Part shown: positions 24,295 to 36,197 of the stretch, one piece after another | Position numbering within the stretch: position 1 is the stretch's first letter | How the letters are laid out: every line of letters begins with the position of its first letter | From: Pseudomonadota bacterium | Lineage (GTDB): Bacteria; Pseudomonadota; Gammaproteobacteria; Pseudomonadales; Oleiphilaceae | Length of the DNA stretch: 64,000 nt | NCBI GenBank assembly: GCA_002747395.1 | Contig: PDPE01000026.1 | Location: 1-64,000, forward strand | Direction of reading: 5' to 3' | Notes under the pieces: generated by a model | What the model was told of the DNA's origin: nothing | Seen by the model: only the letters and a program-made list of their open reading frames with translations | Databases searched by the model: none | Program-made: the position numbers and the translations under genes

Positions 24295-25266
24295 TTACTT
24301 CTTGCCTCCCTTTTTGCTCTTTTTGGATTGAGCAGTTTCCGACAAAGCCTGTTTGATGGATTCTGATGCCAGGGGGAAGCCCAATTCTTCTCTTCGATTG
24401 TAATAGGCCTGAGCGACCGCTCTGGCGATTGTTCGAACGCGCAGGATAAAACGCTGACGCTCGGTAACGGAGATGGCGTTTCTGGCATCCAGCAGATTAA
24501 AGGTGTGGGAGGCTTTCAATACCATTTCGTAGGCGGGCAGCGGCAGCATGAGCTCGATCAGCCTGGCACTTTCTTTTTCATAAAAATCAAAGCTCTTGAA
24601 CAGGAAGTCGATATCTGCCTGTTCAAAGTTGAACCTGGACATTTCCACTTCGTTCTGGTGGAACACATCACCATAGGTGACCTTGCCTTCCGGGCCTTCT
24701 GCCCAGACCAGATCGTACACACTGTCGACACCCTGCAGATACATGGCGATGCGCTCGATACCATAGGTGATTTCTCCGGTCACCGGAAAGCACTCGATGC
24801 CGCCAACCTGTTGGAAATAGGTAAACTGGGTGACTTCCATTCCGTTCAGCCAGACTTCCCAACCCAGACCCCAGGCACCCAGCGTGGGCGATTCCCAGTT
24901 GTCTTCAACAAAGCGTATATCGTGCACCAGGCTGTCGATGCCCAAATGCCGGAGCGATTGCAGATAAAGCTCCTGGATGTTGTCAGGTGAAGGCTTCAAT
25001 ACGACCTGAAACTGGTAATAGTGCTGCAAACGGTTCGGGTTTTCACCGTAGCGTCCGTCAGTGGGCCTTCTGCTGGGTTGAACATAGGCAGAGTTCCAGG
25101 TTTCCGGGCCGATGGATCGCAAAAAGGTAGCCGGATGAAAGGTGCCGGCTCCGACTTCCATATCCAAAGGTTGTAAAATGACGCAACCTTGCTCTGCCCA
25201 AAATTTCTGCAAGGCGAGGATCAGACCTTGAAAGGTGCTTGGTTCTTGGCTGTTATTCTCTGACAC
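24295..25266 (-). CDS. glyQ: glycyl-tRNA synthetase alpha subunit
   Basis: The catalytic class II core of glycyl-tRNA synthetase. The 323-residue protein has [20 protein letters not shown] near the N-terminus and the active-site strands [39 protein letters not shown] and [14 protein letters not shown]. The C-terminus is a lysine-rich tail (KKSKKGGKK), longer than in E. coli GlyQ (303). It heads the glyQ-glyS pair. A TATAAT is about 70 bases upstream. Confidence 0.97.
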   Translation of the reverse strand: MSENNSQEPSTFQGLILALQKFWAEQGCVILQPLDMEVGAGTFHPATFLRSIGPETWNSAYVQPSRRPTDGRYGENPNRLQHYYQFQVVLKPSPDNIQELYLQSLRHLGIDSLVHDIRFVEDNWESPTLGAWGLGWEVWLNGMEVTQFTYFQQVGGIECFPVTGEITYGIERIAMYLQGVDSVYDLVWAEGPEGKVTYGDVFHQNEVEMSRFNFEQADIDFLFKSFDFYEKESARLIELMLPLPAYEMVLKASHTFNLLDARNAISVTERQRFILRVRTIARAVAQAYYNRREELGFPLASESIKQALSETAQSKKSKKGGKK

Positions 25267-25332
25267 GGGTTTTTCCTGACGGATAGTGAGTGATACAAAA
25301 CAAATAGCAATTGATGTCGGTTAAACCGCGGG

Positions 25333-25338
25333 ATTATA
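25333..25338 (-). promoter_or_regulatory. -10 element of the glyQ promoter
   Basis: A perfect TATAAT on the minus strand, 67 bases before the glyQ start. The best -35 at 17-base spacing (CTGCAC) matches only 3 of 6 positions, so this is a probable but incomplete promoter call. Confidence 0.45.
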
Positions 25339-25439
25339 CTACCTGAGCGCGATTTGTGCAGTGTTGTAGCGGGATTTAGTCAGAGTTTTTTTGTAAAAAC
25401 GGCGTGCCGTTATTTGTTTGTCACCTGAGGAAGCCAACC

Positions 25440-25904
25440 ATGCATTTTCTCGAAACCCGGATTCCCCCATTGATGGTAGCTGTTCTGACCTTGTGTCTGG
25501 CGGTTGCCACCGATTATTGCTGGTTGGATGGCAAACCAACTGACAATGTTCTTTTGCTGATCCTTTGTGGCCTGTTACTGTTGCCAGCGGTTGCTATCGG
25601 CTGGTTATCCATAAGGCAGTTTGCCCGAAGTAACACCACGCTGAACCCCGTTTCGCCGGGACACGCGAAAACGGTGGTAAGTACGGGTGTGTTTGCCAGA
25701 ACGAGAAATCCCATGTATCTGGCTCTGGGATTGGTAGTGCTGGCCACCTGTGCCTGCTTTGTCGAGTGGTGGTCGCTGGTGTTTGTGTTGATCTATGGAG
25801 GCTATCTCACCCGTTTTCAGATTATTCCCGAGGAGCGGGCACTGGAAAAAAAATTCGGTGAGAGCTATCGGGAATACAGAAATAAAGTACGGCGCTGGTG
25901 TTAG
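25440..25904 (+). CDS. isoprenylcysteine carboxyl methyltransferase-family membrane protein
   Basis: A 154-residue integral membrane protein with about four hydrophobic segments and the C-terminal signature of the ICMT/phospholipid methyltransferase superfamily: TGVFARTRNPMYLAL followed by IPEERALEKKFGESYREY. In this fold the RNPMYL and EER motifs line the SAM and substrate sites. The substrate in bacteria is generally unknown. ATG 25440 with GAGG upstream is preferred over an in-frame GTG at 25404. It is divergent from glyQ and converges with trkH. Confidence 0.8.
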   Translation: MHFLETRIPPLMVAVLTLCLAVATDYCWLDGKPTDNVLLLILCGLLLLPAVAIGWLSIRQFARSNTTLNPVSPGHAKTVVSTGVFARTRNPMYLALGLVVLATCACFVEWWSLVFVLIYGGYLTRFQIIPEERALEKKFGESYREYRNKVRRWC

Positions 25905-25978
25905 CGATCTGTGTTTCCGATTCAGAACTCACTGTTACCCGATCCTCACCGTTAACCGGATTTCACTGCCATTCGGAT

Positions 25979-27427
25979 TTATCGTTTCCAGAATGCGGGC
26001 GACAACAGTATCAACAGGGTAAACACTTCCAGTCGTCCCATCAGCATGGCGACACAGAGTATCCATTTGGCCGGATCATTCAAATCTCCGTAATGATAGG
26101 CCACTTCACCGAGTCCAGGCCCCAGATTGTTGATGCAGGCACCGACTGCCGACCATGCAGTGACCTGATCCAGGCCGGTGGCGAGCAGGCCCATCAGCAT
26201 AAAAACGAACATGAACATATAGACGGAAAAGAAGCCCCAGACTGCTTCGAGTACGCGATCGGGCACGGGTTTTTTGCCCAGTTTTACCGGAATGATGGCA
26301 TTGGGGTGAATCAGGCGTTTGATTTCCCGCACACCCTGTTTGTAGATGAGCAACACCCGAATGGCTTTCATGCCACCACCGGTAGAGCCGGCACAGCCTC
26401 CGACGAAGGCGACAACAAATAGCAGAAAGGGCAATACATGAGGCCAGTTCGAAAAATCGGCGGTGGCGAAGCCGGTTGTCGTGGCGACCGAGACCACTTC
26501 AAACAAACCGCGAATGGTGGCTTCATAGAGAGTATAGGTGTCACTTGCCACCAATACCGTGATACAAATGGCGGTGACCGAAAACAAAATGAAGATATAA
26601 AAAAGAAACTCGGGGTCTTTAAAGTAAACCGTGATATCCCGCATTCGCCACGCAAAAAAATGCAGCGCGTAGTTCACTCCTGACAGAATCATAAAGACAA
26701 TCGCAATAATATCGATAAGCGGGCTGTTGAAGAAGCCGATACTGGCATCATGGGTCGAAAAGCCACCGATGGCCACGGTAGCGAAGCTGTGGGTAATGGC
26801 ATCGAAGCCACTCATGCCGGCCAGGTAGTAACATAGCCCGCAAACGATGGTCAGGCTCAGGTAAATGTACCAGAGTGCCTTGGCCGTTTCCGTGATACGA
26901 GGTGTCAGTTTGCTGTCTTTCACCGGCCCCGGGGTCTCTGCCCGATAGAGCTGCATGCCACCAATGCCGAGCATGGGCAAAACGGCAACGGCCAATACGA
27001 TAATGCCCATTCCGCCAAACCATTGTAACTGCTGCCGATACCAAAGTATGGATTTGGGCAGATGATCAATGCCGGTAATGACGGTTGCCCCTGTTGTGGT
27101 CAGCCCGGACAGAGACTCGAAAAACGCATCGGTAAAGCTCATGCTCGGGTTATCGCTGAAATAGAGCGGCACGGTTCCACTCAGGCTGATCGTCAGCCAG
27201 AACAGGGTAGTGATGATGAATCCGTCATTGACTCGCAATTCGTGTTTGATATTGCGAGTGGGTAACCAGGCCAGAAAGCCTATGATCAGGATAAGGAAAA
27301 GTGCTTCTGCGAAGTATTGTATCTGGCCGTCCTGATAGATGAACGAGACAACAATAGGGGGTACCATCGACAGGCTGAACAGCATCATCAATATACCCAG
27401 AACTTTAAATACCAGTGAAATATGCAC
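25979..27427 (-). CDS. trkH: Trk potassium transporter membrane subunit TrkH
   Basis: The potassium-translocating subunit of the Trk system. The 482 residues match E. coli TrkH (483). The four pore-loop regions with selectivity glycines are visible, for example LSGLTTTGATVITG, the ATVAIGGFSTHDAS loop, VATTTGFATADF and GACINNLGPGLGEV. It lies 12 bases downstream of trkA, its regulatory partner, in the def-fmt-rsmB-trkA-trkH block. Confidence 0.96.
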   Translation of the reverse strand: MHISLVFKVLGILMMLFSLSMVPPIVVSFIYQDGQIQYFAEALFLILIIGFLAWLPTRNIKHELRVNDGFIITTLFWLTISLSGTVPLYFSDNPSMSFTDAFFESLSGLTTTGATVITGIDHLPKSILWYRQQLQWFGGMGIIVLAVAVLPMLGIGGMQLYRAETPGPVKDSKLTPRITETAKALWYIYLSLTIVCGLCYYLAGMSGFDAITHSFATVAIGGFSTHDASIGFFNSPLIDIIAIVFMILSGVNYALHFFAWRMRDITVYFKDPEFLFYIFILFSVTAICITVLVASDTYTLYEATIRGLFEVVSVATTTGFATADFSNWPHVLPFLLFVVAFVGGCAGSTGGGMKAIRVLLIYKQGVREIKRLIHPNAIIPVKLGKKPVPDRVLEAVWGFFSVYMFMFVFMLMGLLATGLDQVTAWSAVGACINNLGPGLGEVAYHYGDLNDPAKWILCVAMLMGRLEVFTLLILLSPAFWKR

Positions 27428-27439
27428 GTTCGCTTCCTG

Positions 27440-28813
27440 TCAGAAGAATGAAAAGCCGACCTGAAAGAGTTTTTCCACTTCCCGGATTCTGTTTCGGTTT
27501 ACCAGGAAGAGAATAACGTGGTCGTCCGGCTGAACACGAATATGATCATGGGCGATTAACACCTCGCCATGCCTCACTATGGCGCCGATTGTGCAGCCCT
27601 CCGGCAGGGAGATTTCGTCCAGTCTGCGTCCGACTACCCTGGACGATCGGTGATCCCCGTGTGCGATGGCCTCAAGAGCTTCAGCGGCACCGCGCCTCAA
27701 ACGATGGACATTGACCACATCTCCCTTTCTTACATGAGCCAACATGGTACCCAGGGTGGCCTGCTGGGGAGAAACGGCAATATCGATTTCTCCTCCCTGA
27801 ATCAGGTCGACGTAGTCCGGATTATTGATCAGGGTGATGACTTTTCTCACACCCAGACGCTTGGCCAGCATGGAAGCCATGATATTGGCTTCGTCATCGT
27901 TGGTGACGGCGCAGAATACGTCGGTGCCTTCAATGTTTTCGTCCAGCAGCATTTCCTTGTTGGAGGCATCACCTACCAGCACTATGGTTCTGTTCAGGGT
28001 TTCGGAAAGGAACTGGCCGCGTTTTTCATTGTGTTCGATGACTTTCAACTGGTGTTTGTTTTCCAGTTGATGGCAAAGGCGCATGCCTATGTTGCCACCG
28101 CCGGCAATCATAATGCGCTTGTAGGGTTTTTCAAGGGGTTGCAACTCACTCATAACCGATCGAATATGGTTGGTTGCAGCAATAAAGAATACCTCATCTC
28201 CTATTTCCACCACAGTGGTGCCTTCGGGAATATGAGGCCGGTCTTTTCTGAAGATTGCGGCGACACGGGTGTCTATATTGGGCATGTGTTCGCGCAGGTA
28301 AGACAATTCATGGCCAACCAGCGGGGCACCCCTGACTGCCCTGATTGCCACCAGCATGGCACGTCCTTCGGAAAAGTCCAGCACCTGCAAGGCACCGGGA
28401 TACTCGATCAGGCGGGCAATGTGCTTGGTCACCAGCTGTTCAGGCGAGATAAGCACATCGATGGGGAAGGCTTCCGAATTAAAGAGTGCTTTTCTGGTGA
28501 TATAGGCCGGTGCCCGTACCCGACTGATCTTTTTGGGTGTCTTGAACAGGGTATGAGCGATCTGGCAGGCGACCATATTCACTTCGTCACTATTGGTAAC
28601 GGCAACCAGCAGTTCCGCATCTTCGGCACCGGCCTGTTGCAGAATATCCGGATAGGAACCCTGCCCCTGAACCGTTCTGATATCAAGCCGCTCTCTCAAT
28701 TGGCGGAGTCGGGTGGCGCTGGAGTCGATCACCGAGATATCATTTTCTTCATTGGCGAGACTCTCTGCCAGGGTGCCACCAACCTGCCCGGCTCCGAGTA
28801 TAATAATTTTCAT
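27440..28813 (-). CDS. trkA: Trk potassium transporter regulatory subunit TrkA
   Basis: A cytoplasmic NAD-binding subunit that gates TrkH. The 457-residue protein (E. coli 458) has two tandem RCK units. The first opens [19 protein letters not shown], the second has a Rossmann loop [15 protein letters not shown] near residue 235, and each is followed by a TrkA-C domain. The start at 28813 is set by the Rossmann strand. A 24-codon upstream extension is not supported by the family. It directly precedes trkH. Confidence 0.96.
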   Translation of the reverse strand: MKIIILGAGQVGGTLAESLANEENDISVIDSSATRLRQLRERLDIRTVQGQGSYPDILQQAGAEDAELLVAVTNSDEVNMVACQIAHTLFKTPKKISRVRAPAYITRKALFNSEAFPIDVLISPEQLVTKHIARLIEYPGALQVLDFSEGRAMLVAIRAVRGAPLVGHELSYLREHMPNIDTRVAAIFRKDRPHIPEGTTVVEIGDEVFFIAATNHIRSVMSELQPLEKPYKRIMIAGGGNIGMRLCHQLENKHQLKVIEHNEKRGQFLSETLNRTIVLVGDASNKEMLLDENIEGTDVFCAVTNDDEANIMASMLAKRLGVRKVITLINNPDYVDLIQGGEIDIAVSPQQATLGTMLAHVRKGDVVNVHRLRRGAAEALEAIAHGDHRSSRVVGRRLDEISLPEGCTIGAIVRHGEVLIAHDHIRVQPDDHVILFLVNRNRIREVEKLFQVGFSFF

Positions 28814-28908
28814 AGATCGTATTCGCTGCCTGTGCTGCTTGTTGAGGTATTTCCTGAAATACGGCATCCCGGTAAGCCGGAACACGAAGGTACACCCCGG
28901 ATGAAAGC

Positions 28909-30258
28909 TTACGCCGGATATTTGGTCAGTCTGGCGTAGTAAAAACCATCATGTGATTCCTGGTTGGGAAATAACTGCCGTCCTGTTGTGCATGCCTTGC
29001 CCCACTCTTCTTCTATGGTGATTTCACCGGCGTTTGGCGTTTGCTTGAGAAACCTTTCAATTATACGGGTATTTTCCTGAGGAAACACGGAGCATGTGGC
29101 GTAGAGCAGTATTCCACCCGTTTTAAGCATAGGCCACAAATTGTGAAGTATGGCCAATTGTGTCTCTGCCAGTGGCATAATGTCTGATTCCAGGCGAAGC
29201 AGCTTGATATCGGGGTGTTTTCTTATCACGCCAGATGCGCTGCATGGCGCATCGACCAGTATACGATCAAAGTCTTTGCCGTCCCACCAGTTTTGCCTGG
29301 TGGCATCGCCCTCTTTTATCTCCGCTGCAAGACCGAGCCGCCGGAGGTTTTCCTCGATGCGGGTCAGGCGTTCCGGGTGCAGTTCGAGGGCGGTGATTTT
29401 GCTGTTTTCTGTTGCCTGTTCCAGAATTGCGGTGGTTTTGCCACCCGGCGCGGCGCACGCATCCAGAATGGTCAGATCCGTTGAACCCGCATCCAGAAGT
29501 TGCGTACATAATTGTGCCGCTTCGTCCTGTACGCTGAACAGGCCTTCAATGTAACCGGGAATCTGTGTCACATCCGCCGGTCTGTCAAGGATGATTCCCT
29601 TCGGTGACAGTGATGAAAGCCGGTGACCCAGGCCGTGGTTATCCAGCAGGGCAGAGTAATCCTTGCGGGAGATTTTTCTGCTGTTAATACGAAGGGTCAA
29701 AGGAGCTTTCCGGTTGTTTTGATCGAGAATCGCTCGCCAGTCATCCGGCCAGTTGCCCTTGAGTTTGTCGATCATCCATTGGGGGTGGCTGTATTGATAT
29801 TGTTCGTTGTGTTGCAATCGTTCGAGGATTTCTGCTCCGTCTCGCTGTGCGTTTCTCAATACACCGTTGATCAGGCCCTTGACCTTGCCGGCATTGACCC
29901 TGGCTGCCAGCTCAACGGTGCTGTGAATCGCAGCATGTGCAGGTATCCGGGTAAAAAACAGCTGATACAGACCCATCAATATCAGTAACCTTGCGCTGTT
30001 TTCCCTCTTTCGGATCGGGCGTTGTAAAAATTGCCTTGCAACCATGTCCAGCCGATGGTACCAGCGACAGACACCAAAGGTTAATTCCCTGAAAAGGGGC
30101 CGATCTCCCGGGGTTACCCGGGGTTCTGTTTCGGGAATGACTGTCGCCAGGGAGGCCCGGTCATTCACCACCCGCAACAAGGCCTGCACTACGTGGTAAC
30201 GCGCGTCATTTTCGGGAGCGGCCGGTTTTCCGGGAGGCTTCCGCTGATGCTTCGTCAT
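28909..30258 (-). CDS. rsmB: 16S rRNA (cytosine967-C5)-methyltransferase RsmB
   Basis: RsmB methylates C967 of 16S rRNA. The N-terminal NusB-like RNA-binding domain ([15 protein letters not shown] onward) is followed by a SAM-binding fold with [14 protein letters not shown] and the two conserved cysteines in VDAPCSASG and [14 protein letters not shown] 30258 leaves 19 bases after fmt and gives 449 residues (E. coli 429). An in-frame extension to 30333 would overlap fmt. Confidence 0.94.
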   Translation of the reverse strand: MTKHQRKPPGKPAAPENDARYHVVQALLRVVNDRASLATVIPETEPRVTPGDRPLFRELTFGVCRWYHRLDMVARQFLQRPIRKRENSARLLILMGLYQLFFTRIPAHAAIHSTVELAARVNAGKVKGLINGVLRNAQRDGAEILERLQHNEQYQYSHPQWMIDKLKGNWPDDWRAILDQNNRKAPLTLRINSRKISRKDYSALLDNHGLGHRLSSLSPKGIILDRPADVTQIPGYIEGLFSVQDEAAQLCTQLLDAGSTDLTILDACAAPGGKTTAILEQATENSKITALELHPERLTRIEENLRRLGLAAEIKEGDATRQNWWDGKDFDRILVDAPCSASGVIRKHPDIKLLRLESDIMPLAETQLAILHNLWPMLKTGGILLYATCSVFPQENTRIIERFLKQTPNAGEITIEEEWGKACTTGRQLFPNQESHDGFYYARLTKYPA

Positions 30259-30277
30259 GGCTGGTCTGTTTTCATGG

Positions 30278-31246
30278 TTATCTGTCAACCGGGTCAAGAG
30301 CAGACTGAACCGGGAGTACCGGTTGTCCGCCATTGATCAGGTCAAGTGCGGTAATTGCTTTATTCCCCGGTAATTGCAGCCTGGTGATTGTCACCGTGCC
30401 CTGGCCACAGGCTACGGCTATTCCCTTTTTGTCACGCCGGATGACCGTGCCTGGTGCAGCGGTATGCCCCGGTTCGTCATTGGCGGTCGCTTCAAATACC
30501 CGTATGCGCGTGCCGTTCTGTTCGGTAAAGGCAACCGGCCAGGGGTTAAAGGCGCGGATTTTACGCTCGATCTCCCTGGCGCCCTGGTGCCAGTCAATTC
30601 GCCCGTCTTCCTTGTTGAGCTTATGGGCATAACTGGCCTGTGAATCATCCTGGGCTTCCGGTTTGATCGTACCGCGTTGTATACGATCAAGCGCATCAAG
30701 CAAACACTCACCACCCAGTCTGGCCAGTTTGTCATGCAATGTACCACCGGTATCTGTGGCTTCGATAGCGACCGGTTTCTTAAGCATCATTGCGCCGGTA
30801 TCGAGTCCCGCATCCATTTGCATGATGGTGATTCCCGTTTCTTCGTCCCCTGCTTCTATTGCCCGCTGAATGGGTGCAGCCCCGCGCCATCGGGGCAATA
30901 ATGAAGCGTGTATGTTGATACAGCCCAGTTTGGGCGTATCCAGCACTGCCTGAGGCAGAATCAGCCCGTAGGCGGCAACGACCATCAGATCGGGCTCAAA
31001 TGCAGCAAGGGTGGCGACCGCCTCTGCTGATTTGAAGTTCACAGGCTGCAGAACCGGTATTGCGTGCTCTGTAGCGACTGTTTTTACCGGGCCGGGAATC
31101 TGCTTTCTACCCCGACCTGCGGGCCGATCGGGCTGGGTGTAGACAGCGCAGACCTGGTGTTGATTCGCGTTGATAAGGGTTGACAGGCTTGTAGCCGCAA
31201 ATTCCGGTGTGCCGGCAAATAGTATTTTCAATGCTGTGGTGTCCAA
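30278..31246 (-). CDS. fmt: methionyl-tRNA formyltransferase
   Basis: Fmt formylates initiator methionyl-tRNA with 10-formyl-tetrahydrofolate. The N-terminal core KILFAGTPEFAA and QPDRPAGRG, the catalytic NIHASLLPRWRGAAPIQ and the MQMDAGLDTGAM loop are all present, followed by the C-terminal OB-like tRNA-binding domain. No ATG exists at the 5' end. In-frame TTG codons occur at 31288, 31246 and 31231. I choose 31246 because it gives an N-terminus of family length (322 residues, E. coli 315), but the start is uncertain. It lies downstream of def, its functional partner. Confidence 0.93.
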   Translation of the reverse strand: MDTTALKILFAGTPEFAATSLSTLINANQHQVCAVYTQPDRPAGRGRKQIPGPVKTVATEHAIPVLQPVNFKSAEAVATLAAFEPDLMVVAAYGLILPQAVLDTPKLGCINIHASLLPRWRGAAPIQRAIEAGDEETGITIMQMDAGLDTGAMMLKKPVAIEATDTGGTLHDKLARLGGECLLDALDRIQRGTIKPEAQDDSQASYAHKLNKEDGRIDWHQGAREIERKIRAFNPWPVAFTEQNGTRIRVFEATANDEPGHTAAPGTVIRRDKKGIAVACGQGTVTITRLQLPGNKAITALDLINGGQPVLPVQSALDPVDR

Positions 31247-31296
31247 TAATACCGAGTGTCGGATAGGGTGTGGAATCCGGTAAAACAATGCAGGGA

Positions 31297-31803
31297 TCAG
31301 GCTCTGGCCCTGTGCTGTTTTTCGAGTTTCTTGCGAATGCGGTTGCGCTTGAGTGAACTCAGGTAGTCGATAAACAGCTTGCCGTCCAGGTGGTCCACTT
31401 CATGTTGAATGCAGACAGCCAGTAAACCCTCCGCCTCCATTTCAAAGGGCTGACCCTCTCTGTCCAGAGCCTTGACGCGGATATGGTCAATACGGGTTAC
31501 CTCTTCATAGAACCCTGGTATGGACAGGCAACCTTCCTGCATGGCGTGAGGCTCCCCTTCGAGTATTTCGATTTCCGGGTTGATAAAAACAAGCGGTTTA
31601 CTCTTGTCTTCAGAAACATCAATGACCATCAGTCTCTTGTGGACGTCCACCTGTGTCGCGGCAAGCCCGATTCCGGGTGCGTCGTACATGGTTTCAAACA
31701 TATTATCAATGACTTTGCGAAGTGCATCATCCACTTCCCTGACCGGCCGGGCAACCTTGCGAAGGCGGGGGTCTGGAAACTCCAAAATAGTCAGTTTACT
31801 CAT
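31297..31803 (-). CDS. def: peptide deformylase
   Basis: A metalloenzyme that removes the formyl group from nascent proteins. All three family motifs are visible in the 168-residue protein: GIGLAATQ (44-51), EGCLSIP (90-96, metal-binding Cys92) and HEVDH (133-137, two metal-binding histidines and the catalytic Glu). Length equals E. coli Def (169). It is first in the def-fmt-rsmB-trkA-trkH run and divergent from the LysM gene. Confidence 0.97.
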   Translation of the reverse strand: MSKLTILEFPDPRLRKVARPVREVDDALRKVIDNMFETMYDAPGIGLAATQVDVHKRLMVIDVSEDKSKPLVFINPEIEILEGEPHAMQEGCLSIPGFYEEVTRIDHIRVKALDREGQPFEMEAEGLLAVCIQHEVDHLDGKLFIDYLSSLKRNRIRKKLEKQHRARA

Positions 31804-31979
31804 AAGAATCAGTCTTTCCGTGAAAGTAAAAAAGCGAAGAATTTTTTGTGTATTACTTTATCTGGCACACAAAACGTTTAGATACCGGCACTTACCGTAA
31901 AGATTTATCATCAATTCGATAAATTTGTGGTACCTGTCACGATATCGCTGCTACTATTATCCAATAGACTATTAAATAG

Positions 31980-32080
31980 TACAAATTATCCACAGGTTAT
32001 CTATATATTATCTATACAGAAGTTATCTAATAAGATATCTACAAGTTATTTATATAGCATAGATAGACAGCAGCGACTCA
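31980..32080. repeat. AT-rich TTATCTA repeat cluster with a DnaA box
   Basis: In the 297-base divergent spacer between def and the LysM gene, a perfect DnaA box TTATCCACA (31986-31994) is followed at once by iterated near-copies: GTTATCTATA, ATTATCTATA, GTTATCTAAT, ATATCTACA and GTTATTTATA, spread to about 32060. No gene is present. It may serve as a DnaA-sensitive control region or simply a divergent AT-rich promoter. Confidence 0.55.
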
Positions 32081-32100
32081 AGAATCAAAGGGATAATCAC

Positions 32101-33135
32101 ATGCGTATTTTGCTTTCGGTCATTGTGACATTGCTCGTTTCCGTCAATTCGGTTTGGGCCGCAACGCCCAGATTCAAAGACGGAACTCCTCAACAATACA
32201 CCGTGGTGAAGGGAGATACACTCTGGGGTATCTCGGCCCGGTTTCTCGACTCGCCCTGGTTATGGCCGGAAATCTGGCAGGCAAACCCGCAGATAGATAA
32301 CCCCCATTTGATTTACCCTGGTGATGTGCTCGGTTTTGTCTATGTTGATGGCAAGCCAAGGATCACCACGATTAGTCGGGGAGCGGCGAGTCGCACGGTC
32401 AAGTTGACACCAAAGGCAAGAATCAGCTCGATCGATACGGCAATTCCTGCCATTCCGCTGGATGCGATCAGCAGCTTTTTGACAGGTTCACGGATCGTGG
32501 ATGGCGCCGAACTTGGTACTTCCTCCTATGTGCTGGCGGGCAAGGAAGGTCATATTGTCAGCGGTGCCGGGGATACCGTGTATGCGCGTGGTGATGCGGG
32601 AATACACAGCTCGGTAGGCATCTACCGTCCGGGCAGAAGGTATATTGACCCGGATACGGGAGAGTACCTGGGGCTGGAAGCCAAAGAGATAGGGGTAGCG
32701 AGTGTGGAGGCTGTGAACGGGGAAGTATTGACCCTGTCCGTCAAGCGATCACGGGAAGAAATTCTGCAAGGAGACCGCCTGTTACCCACGGATGACCGGA
32801 TTATTACTTCAACCTATCATCCTTCCGTAGCCAAAACCCCTCTGGAAGGAAAAATGATTGCCGTTATGAACGGTGTCAATAACATAGGCCAATATGATGT
32901 GGTGGTAATCAATCGTGGCAGGCGAGACGGAATGAAAGAGGGAAATGTAATGGCAATTTACAAGTCCGGCGGCCTGGTCAGAGACCCCTACACGTCCGAA
33001 AAAGTCGAACTGCCCTCTGAACAGGCCGGAATGTTAATGGTATTTCGCACTTTTGATAAAGTCAGTTATGCTTTGATACTGAGAGCACTCAGACCCCTGG
33101 CATTGATGGACAAGGTGAAAAATCCACGGTTTTAA
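32101..33135 (+). CDS. exported LysM-domain protein
   Basis: A 344-residue secreted protein. A signal peptide MRILLSVIVTLLVSVNSVWA ends near residue 20. A single LysM peptidoglycan-binding domain follows (residues 32-80: YTVVKGDTLWGISARFL to YPGDVLGF). The remaining 260 residues have no catalytic motif that I recognise and resemble the conserved LysM protein found next to dprA in Pseudomonas and relatives. The start is the ATG that opens the signal peptide. Upstream in-frame codons cross the AT-rich repeat and are rejected. A strong terminator follows. Confidence 0.88.
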   Translation: MRILLSVIVTLLVSVNSVWAATPRFKDGTPQQYTVVKGDTLWGISARFLDSPWLWPEIWQANPQIDNPHLIYPGDVLGFVYVDGKPRITTISRGAASRTVKLTPKARISSIDTAIPAIPLDAISSFLTGSRIVDGAELGTSSYVLAGKEGHIVSGAGDTVYARGDAGIHSSVGIYRPGRRYIDPDTGEYLGLEAKEIGVASVEAVNGEVLTLSVKRSREEILQGDRLLPTDDRIITSTYHPSVAKTPLEGKMIAVMNGVNNIGQYDVVVINRGRRDGMKEGNVMAIYKSGGLVRDPYTSEKVELPSEQAGMLMVFRTFDKVSYALILRALRPLALMDKVKNPRF

Positions 33136-33160
33136 AATTCTGCCCGACAGGATAAACTGA

Positions 33161-33193
33161 AAAGCGGCAGTGTATTGACCTGCCGTTTTTTTT
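33161..33193 (+). terminator. intrinsic terminator after the LysM gene
   Basis: CGGCAG (33165-33170) and CTGCCG (33180-33185) form a stem with a 9-base loop, preceded by an A-tract and followed directly by eight T (33186-33193). It is a textbook Rho-independent terminator, 25 bases before dprA. Confidence 0.88.
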
Positions 33194-33217
33194 ATCGGAT
33201 CACGGACGATCAACAAG

Positions 33218-34441
33218 ATGTCGCATTCTCCTGAAACACCGTTATTCCCCGAAAAACCGGCTGTTTCACCAAAAACAGCCCCGTTGTCTGCAGAAACTTC
33301 GACCCTGCTTGCCCTTTCCTTTCTTGAAGGGGTAGGGCAGCGTAAACTGGCCAGGTTGCTTGCGTTATATGGCTCAACACAGGCACTGCTTGACGCAGAC
33401 CGGTCGGCACTGGCCAAACAGCGGGTTACCCCCGAGGCCATCAATCAACTCGATGAACTGGCTGGCATCGGAGAGCAAAGTAGCCTTGCTCGTCGCTCCG
33501 AAGAAGTTCTTCACTGGCTTGCAATGAATCAGGCCGGCCTGATTTCCATTTATGACGAAACCTACCCCAAACAATTGAGCATGATTGCAGACCCGCCAGT
33601 GTTGCTTTATTTCCAGGGCAATATGAATCTGTTGTCTGCACCCCAGGTGGCGATTGTAGGAAGTCGGCGAGCGACATCTGGCGGATTGGATAATGCCTTT
33701 CAGTTTGCCAGATCCCTGTCCCGGGCAGGCTTTGTCGTCACCAGCGGCTTTGCCCTGGGCATCGATGCGAGGGCACATGAAGGTGCGTTGCAGGGTGCAG
33801 CGGGCACCGTTGCCGTTCTGGGCACCGGGCTGGACCAGACCTACCCGAAACGGAATTGCAGGCTGAGGCCTCTCATCGCCGAACGGGGCGTGGTTATTTC
33901 AGAGTTCCCAGCAGGCACTCCGCCCAAACGGGAGAATTTTCCACAGCGTAACAGAATCATCAGCGGGCTGTCCCTGGCTGTTCTGGTAATAGAGGCTGAT
34001 GTCCGCAGTGGTTCCCTGATAACTGCCAGACAGGCGCTGGAACAGGGCAGGGACGTCATGGCCATTCCCGGAAGTATTCATAACCCGCTTGCCAGAGGGT
34101 GTCACCAGTTGATTCAACAGGGCGCAAAGCTGACCACAGAAGTCGATGATATTCTGGTTGAAATCGAACCGCAGATGGGCAGGCGATATGACAATGTCTG
34201 TGTGTCCTCCTCTTCCTCACCTGACAGCCCCCTGCAAGACCAGGCAGACCTGTTTGACCAGGAGTTTTCGGACATTGAGAACGAGATTTTATCTGCCCTG
34301 GGATATGAGCGCAGTGATATTGACACACTGGCAGAACAGTTGGACTATCCGGTTCAGGAAATTTTGAACGGGATATTCATGCTTGAGCTTAAAGGCGTGA
34401 TAGAATCAGTGCCCGGAGGCTACAGTCGCTTATCGGTATGA
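33218..34441 (+). CDS. dprA: DNA-processing protein DprA (Smf)
   Basis: DprA protects incoming single-stranded DNA and loads RecA during natural transformation. The 407-residue protein has an N-terminal helix-hairpin-helix/SAM-like region (about 25-90), the Rossmann-like DprA fold with VAIVGSRRATSGG and SGFALGIDARAHEGAL, and a C-terminal winged-helix domain (about 345-407). The usual PRSG-like sequence is not needed for the call. It precedes tsaC, hemF and aroE, a conserved gammaproteobacterial order. Confidence 0.95.
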   Translation: MSHSPETPLFPEKPAVSPKTAPLSAETSTLLALSFLEGVGQRKLARLLALYGSTQALLDADRSALAKQRVTPEAINQLDELAGIGEQSSLARRSEEVLHWLAMNQAGLISIYDETYPKQLSMIADPPVLLYFQGNMNLLSAPQVAIVGSRRATSGGLDNAFQFARSLSRAGFVVTSGFALGIDARAHEGALQGAAGTVAVLGTGLDQTYPKRNCRLRPLIAERGVVISEFPAGTPPKRENFPQRNRIISGLSLAVLVIEADVRSGSLITARQALEQGRDVMAIPGSIHNPLARGCHQLIQQGAKLTTEVDDILVEIEPQMGRRYDNVCVSSSSSPDSPLQDQADLFDQEFSDIENEILSALGYERSDIDTLAEQLDYPVQEILNGIFMLELKGVIESVPGGYSRLSV

Positions 34442-34598
34442 GCCTGGCGACCGGCTGTAATAGTCCATCAGCAGGTTTCATTTGCAGTAGCTGTTACATC
34501 GGTTCATCAACAAGAGCGCATCAGCGACGACAGGTTCAGCCAGAACAGATGAAAATCGGGAAAGAGTCAGCGAATACGGTTTCAACGGAGTGTTTATT

Positions 34599-36106
<1,508 letters not shown>

Positions 36107-36197
36107 ACCCGGGGGCATCGATTGCAGGCACTGCCCGTGGAAGCCTGACCGGACATAACACAGGCAAGCGGATAAATACAGGTTTGAGGAGTACAAA

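Noticed and set aside
24294..24488. N-terminal extension of GlyS by 65 residues
   Set aside because: The extension lies inside glyQ and has no similarity to GlyS; the family N-terminus begins at 24293.
27569..28939. A 456-codon plus-strand open frame opposite trkA
   Set aside because: It is an antisense shadow of trkA, with His/Gln/Gly-rich composition and no family resemblance; trkA is unambiguous.
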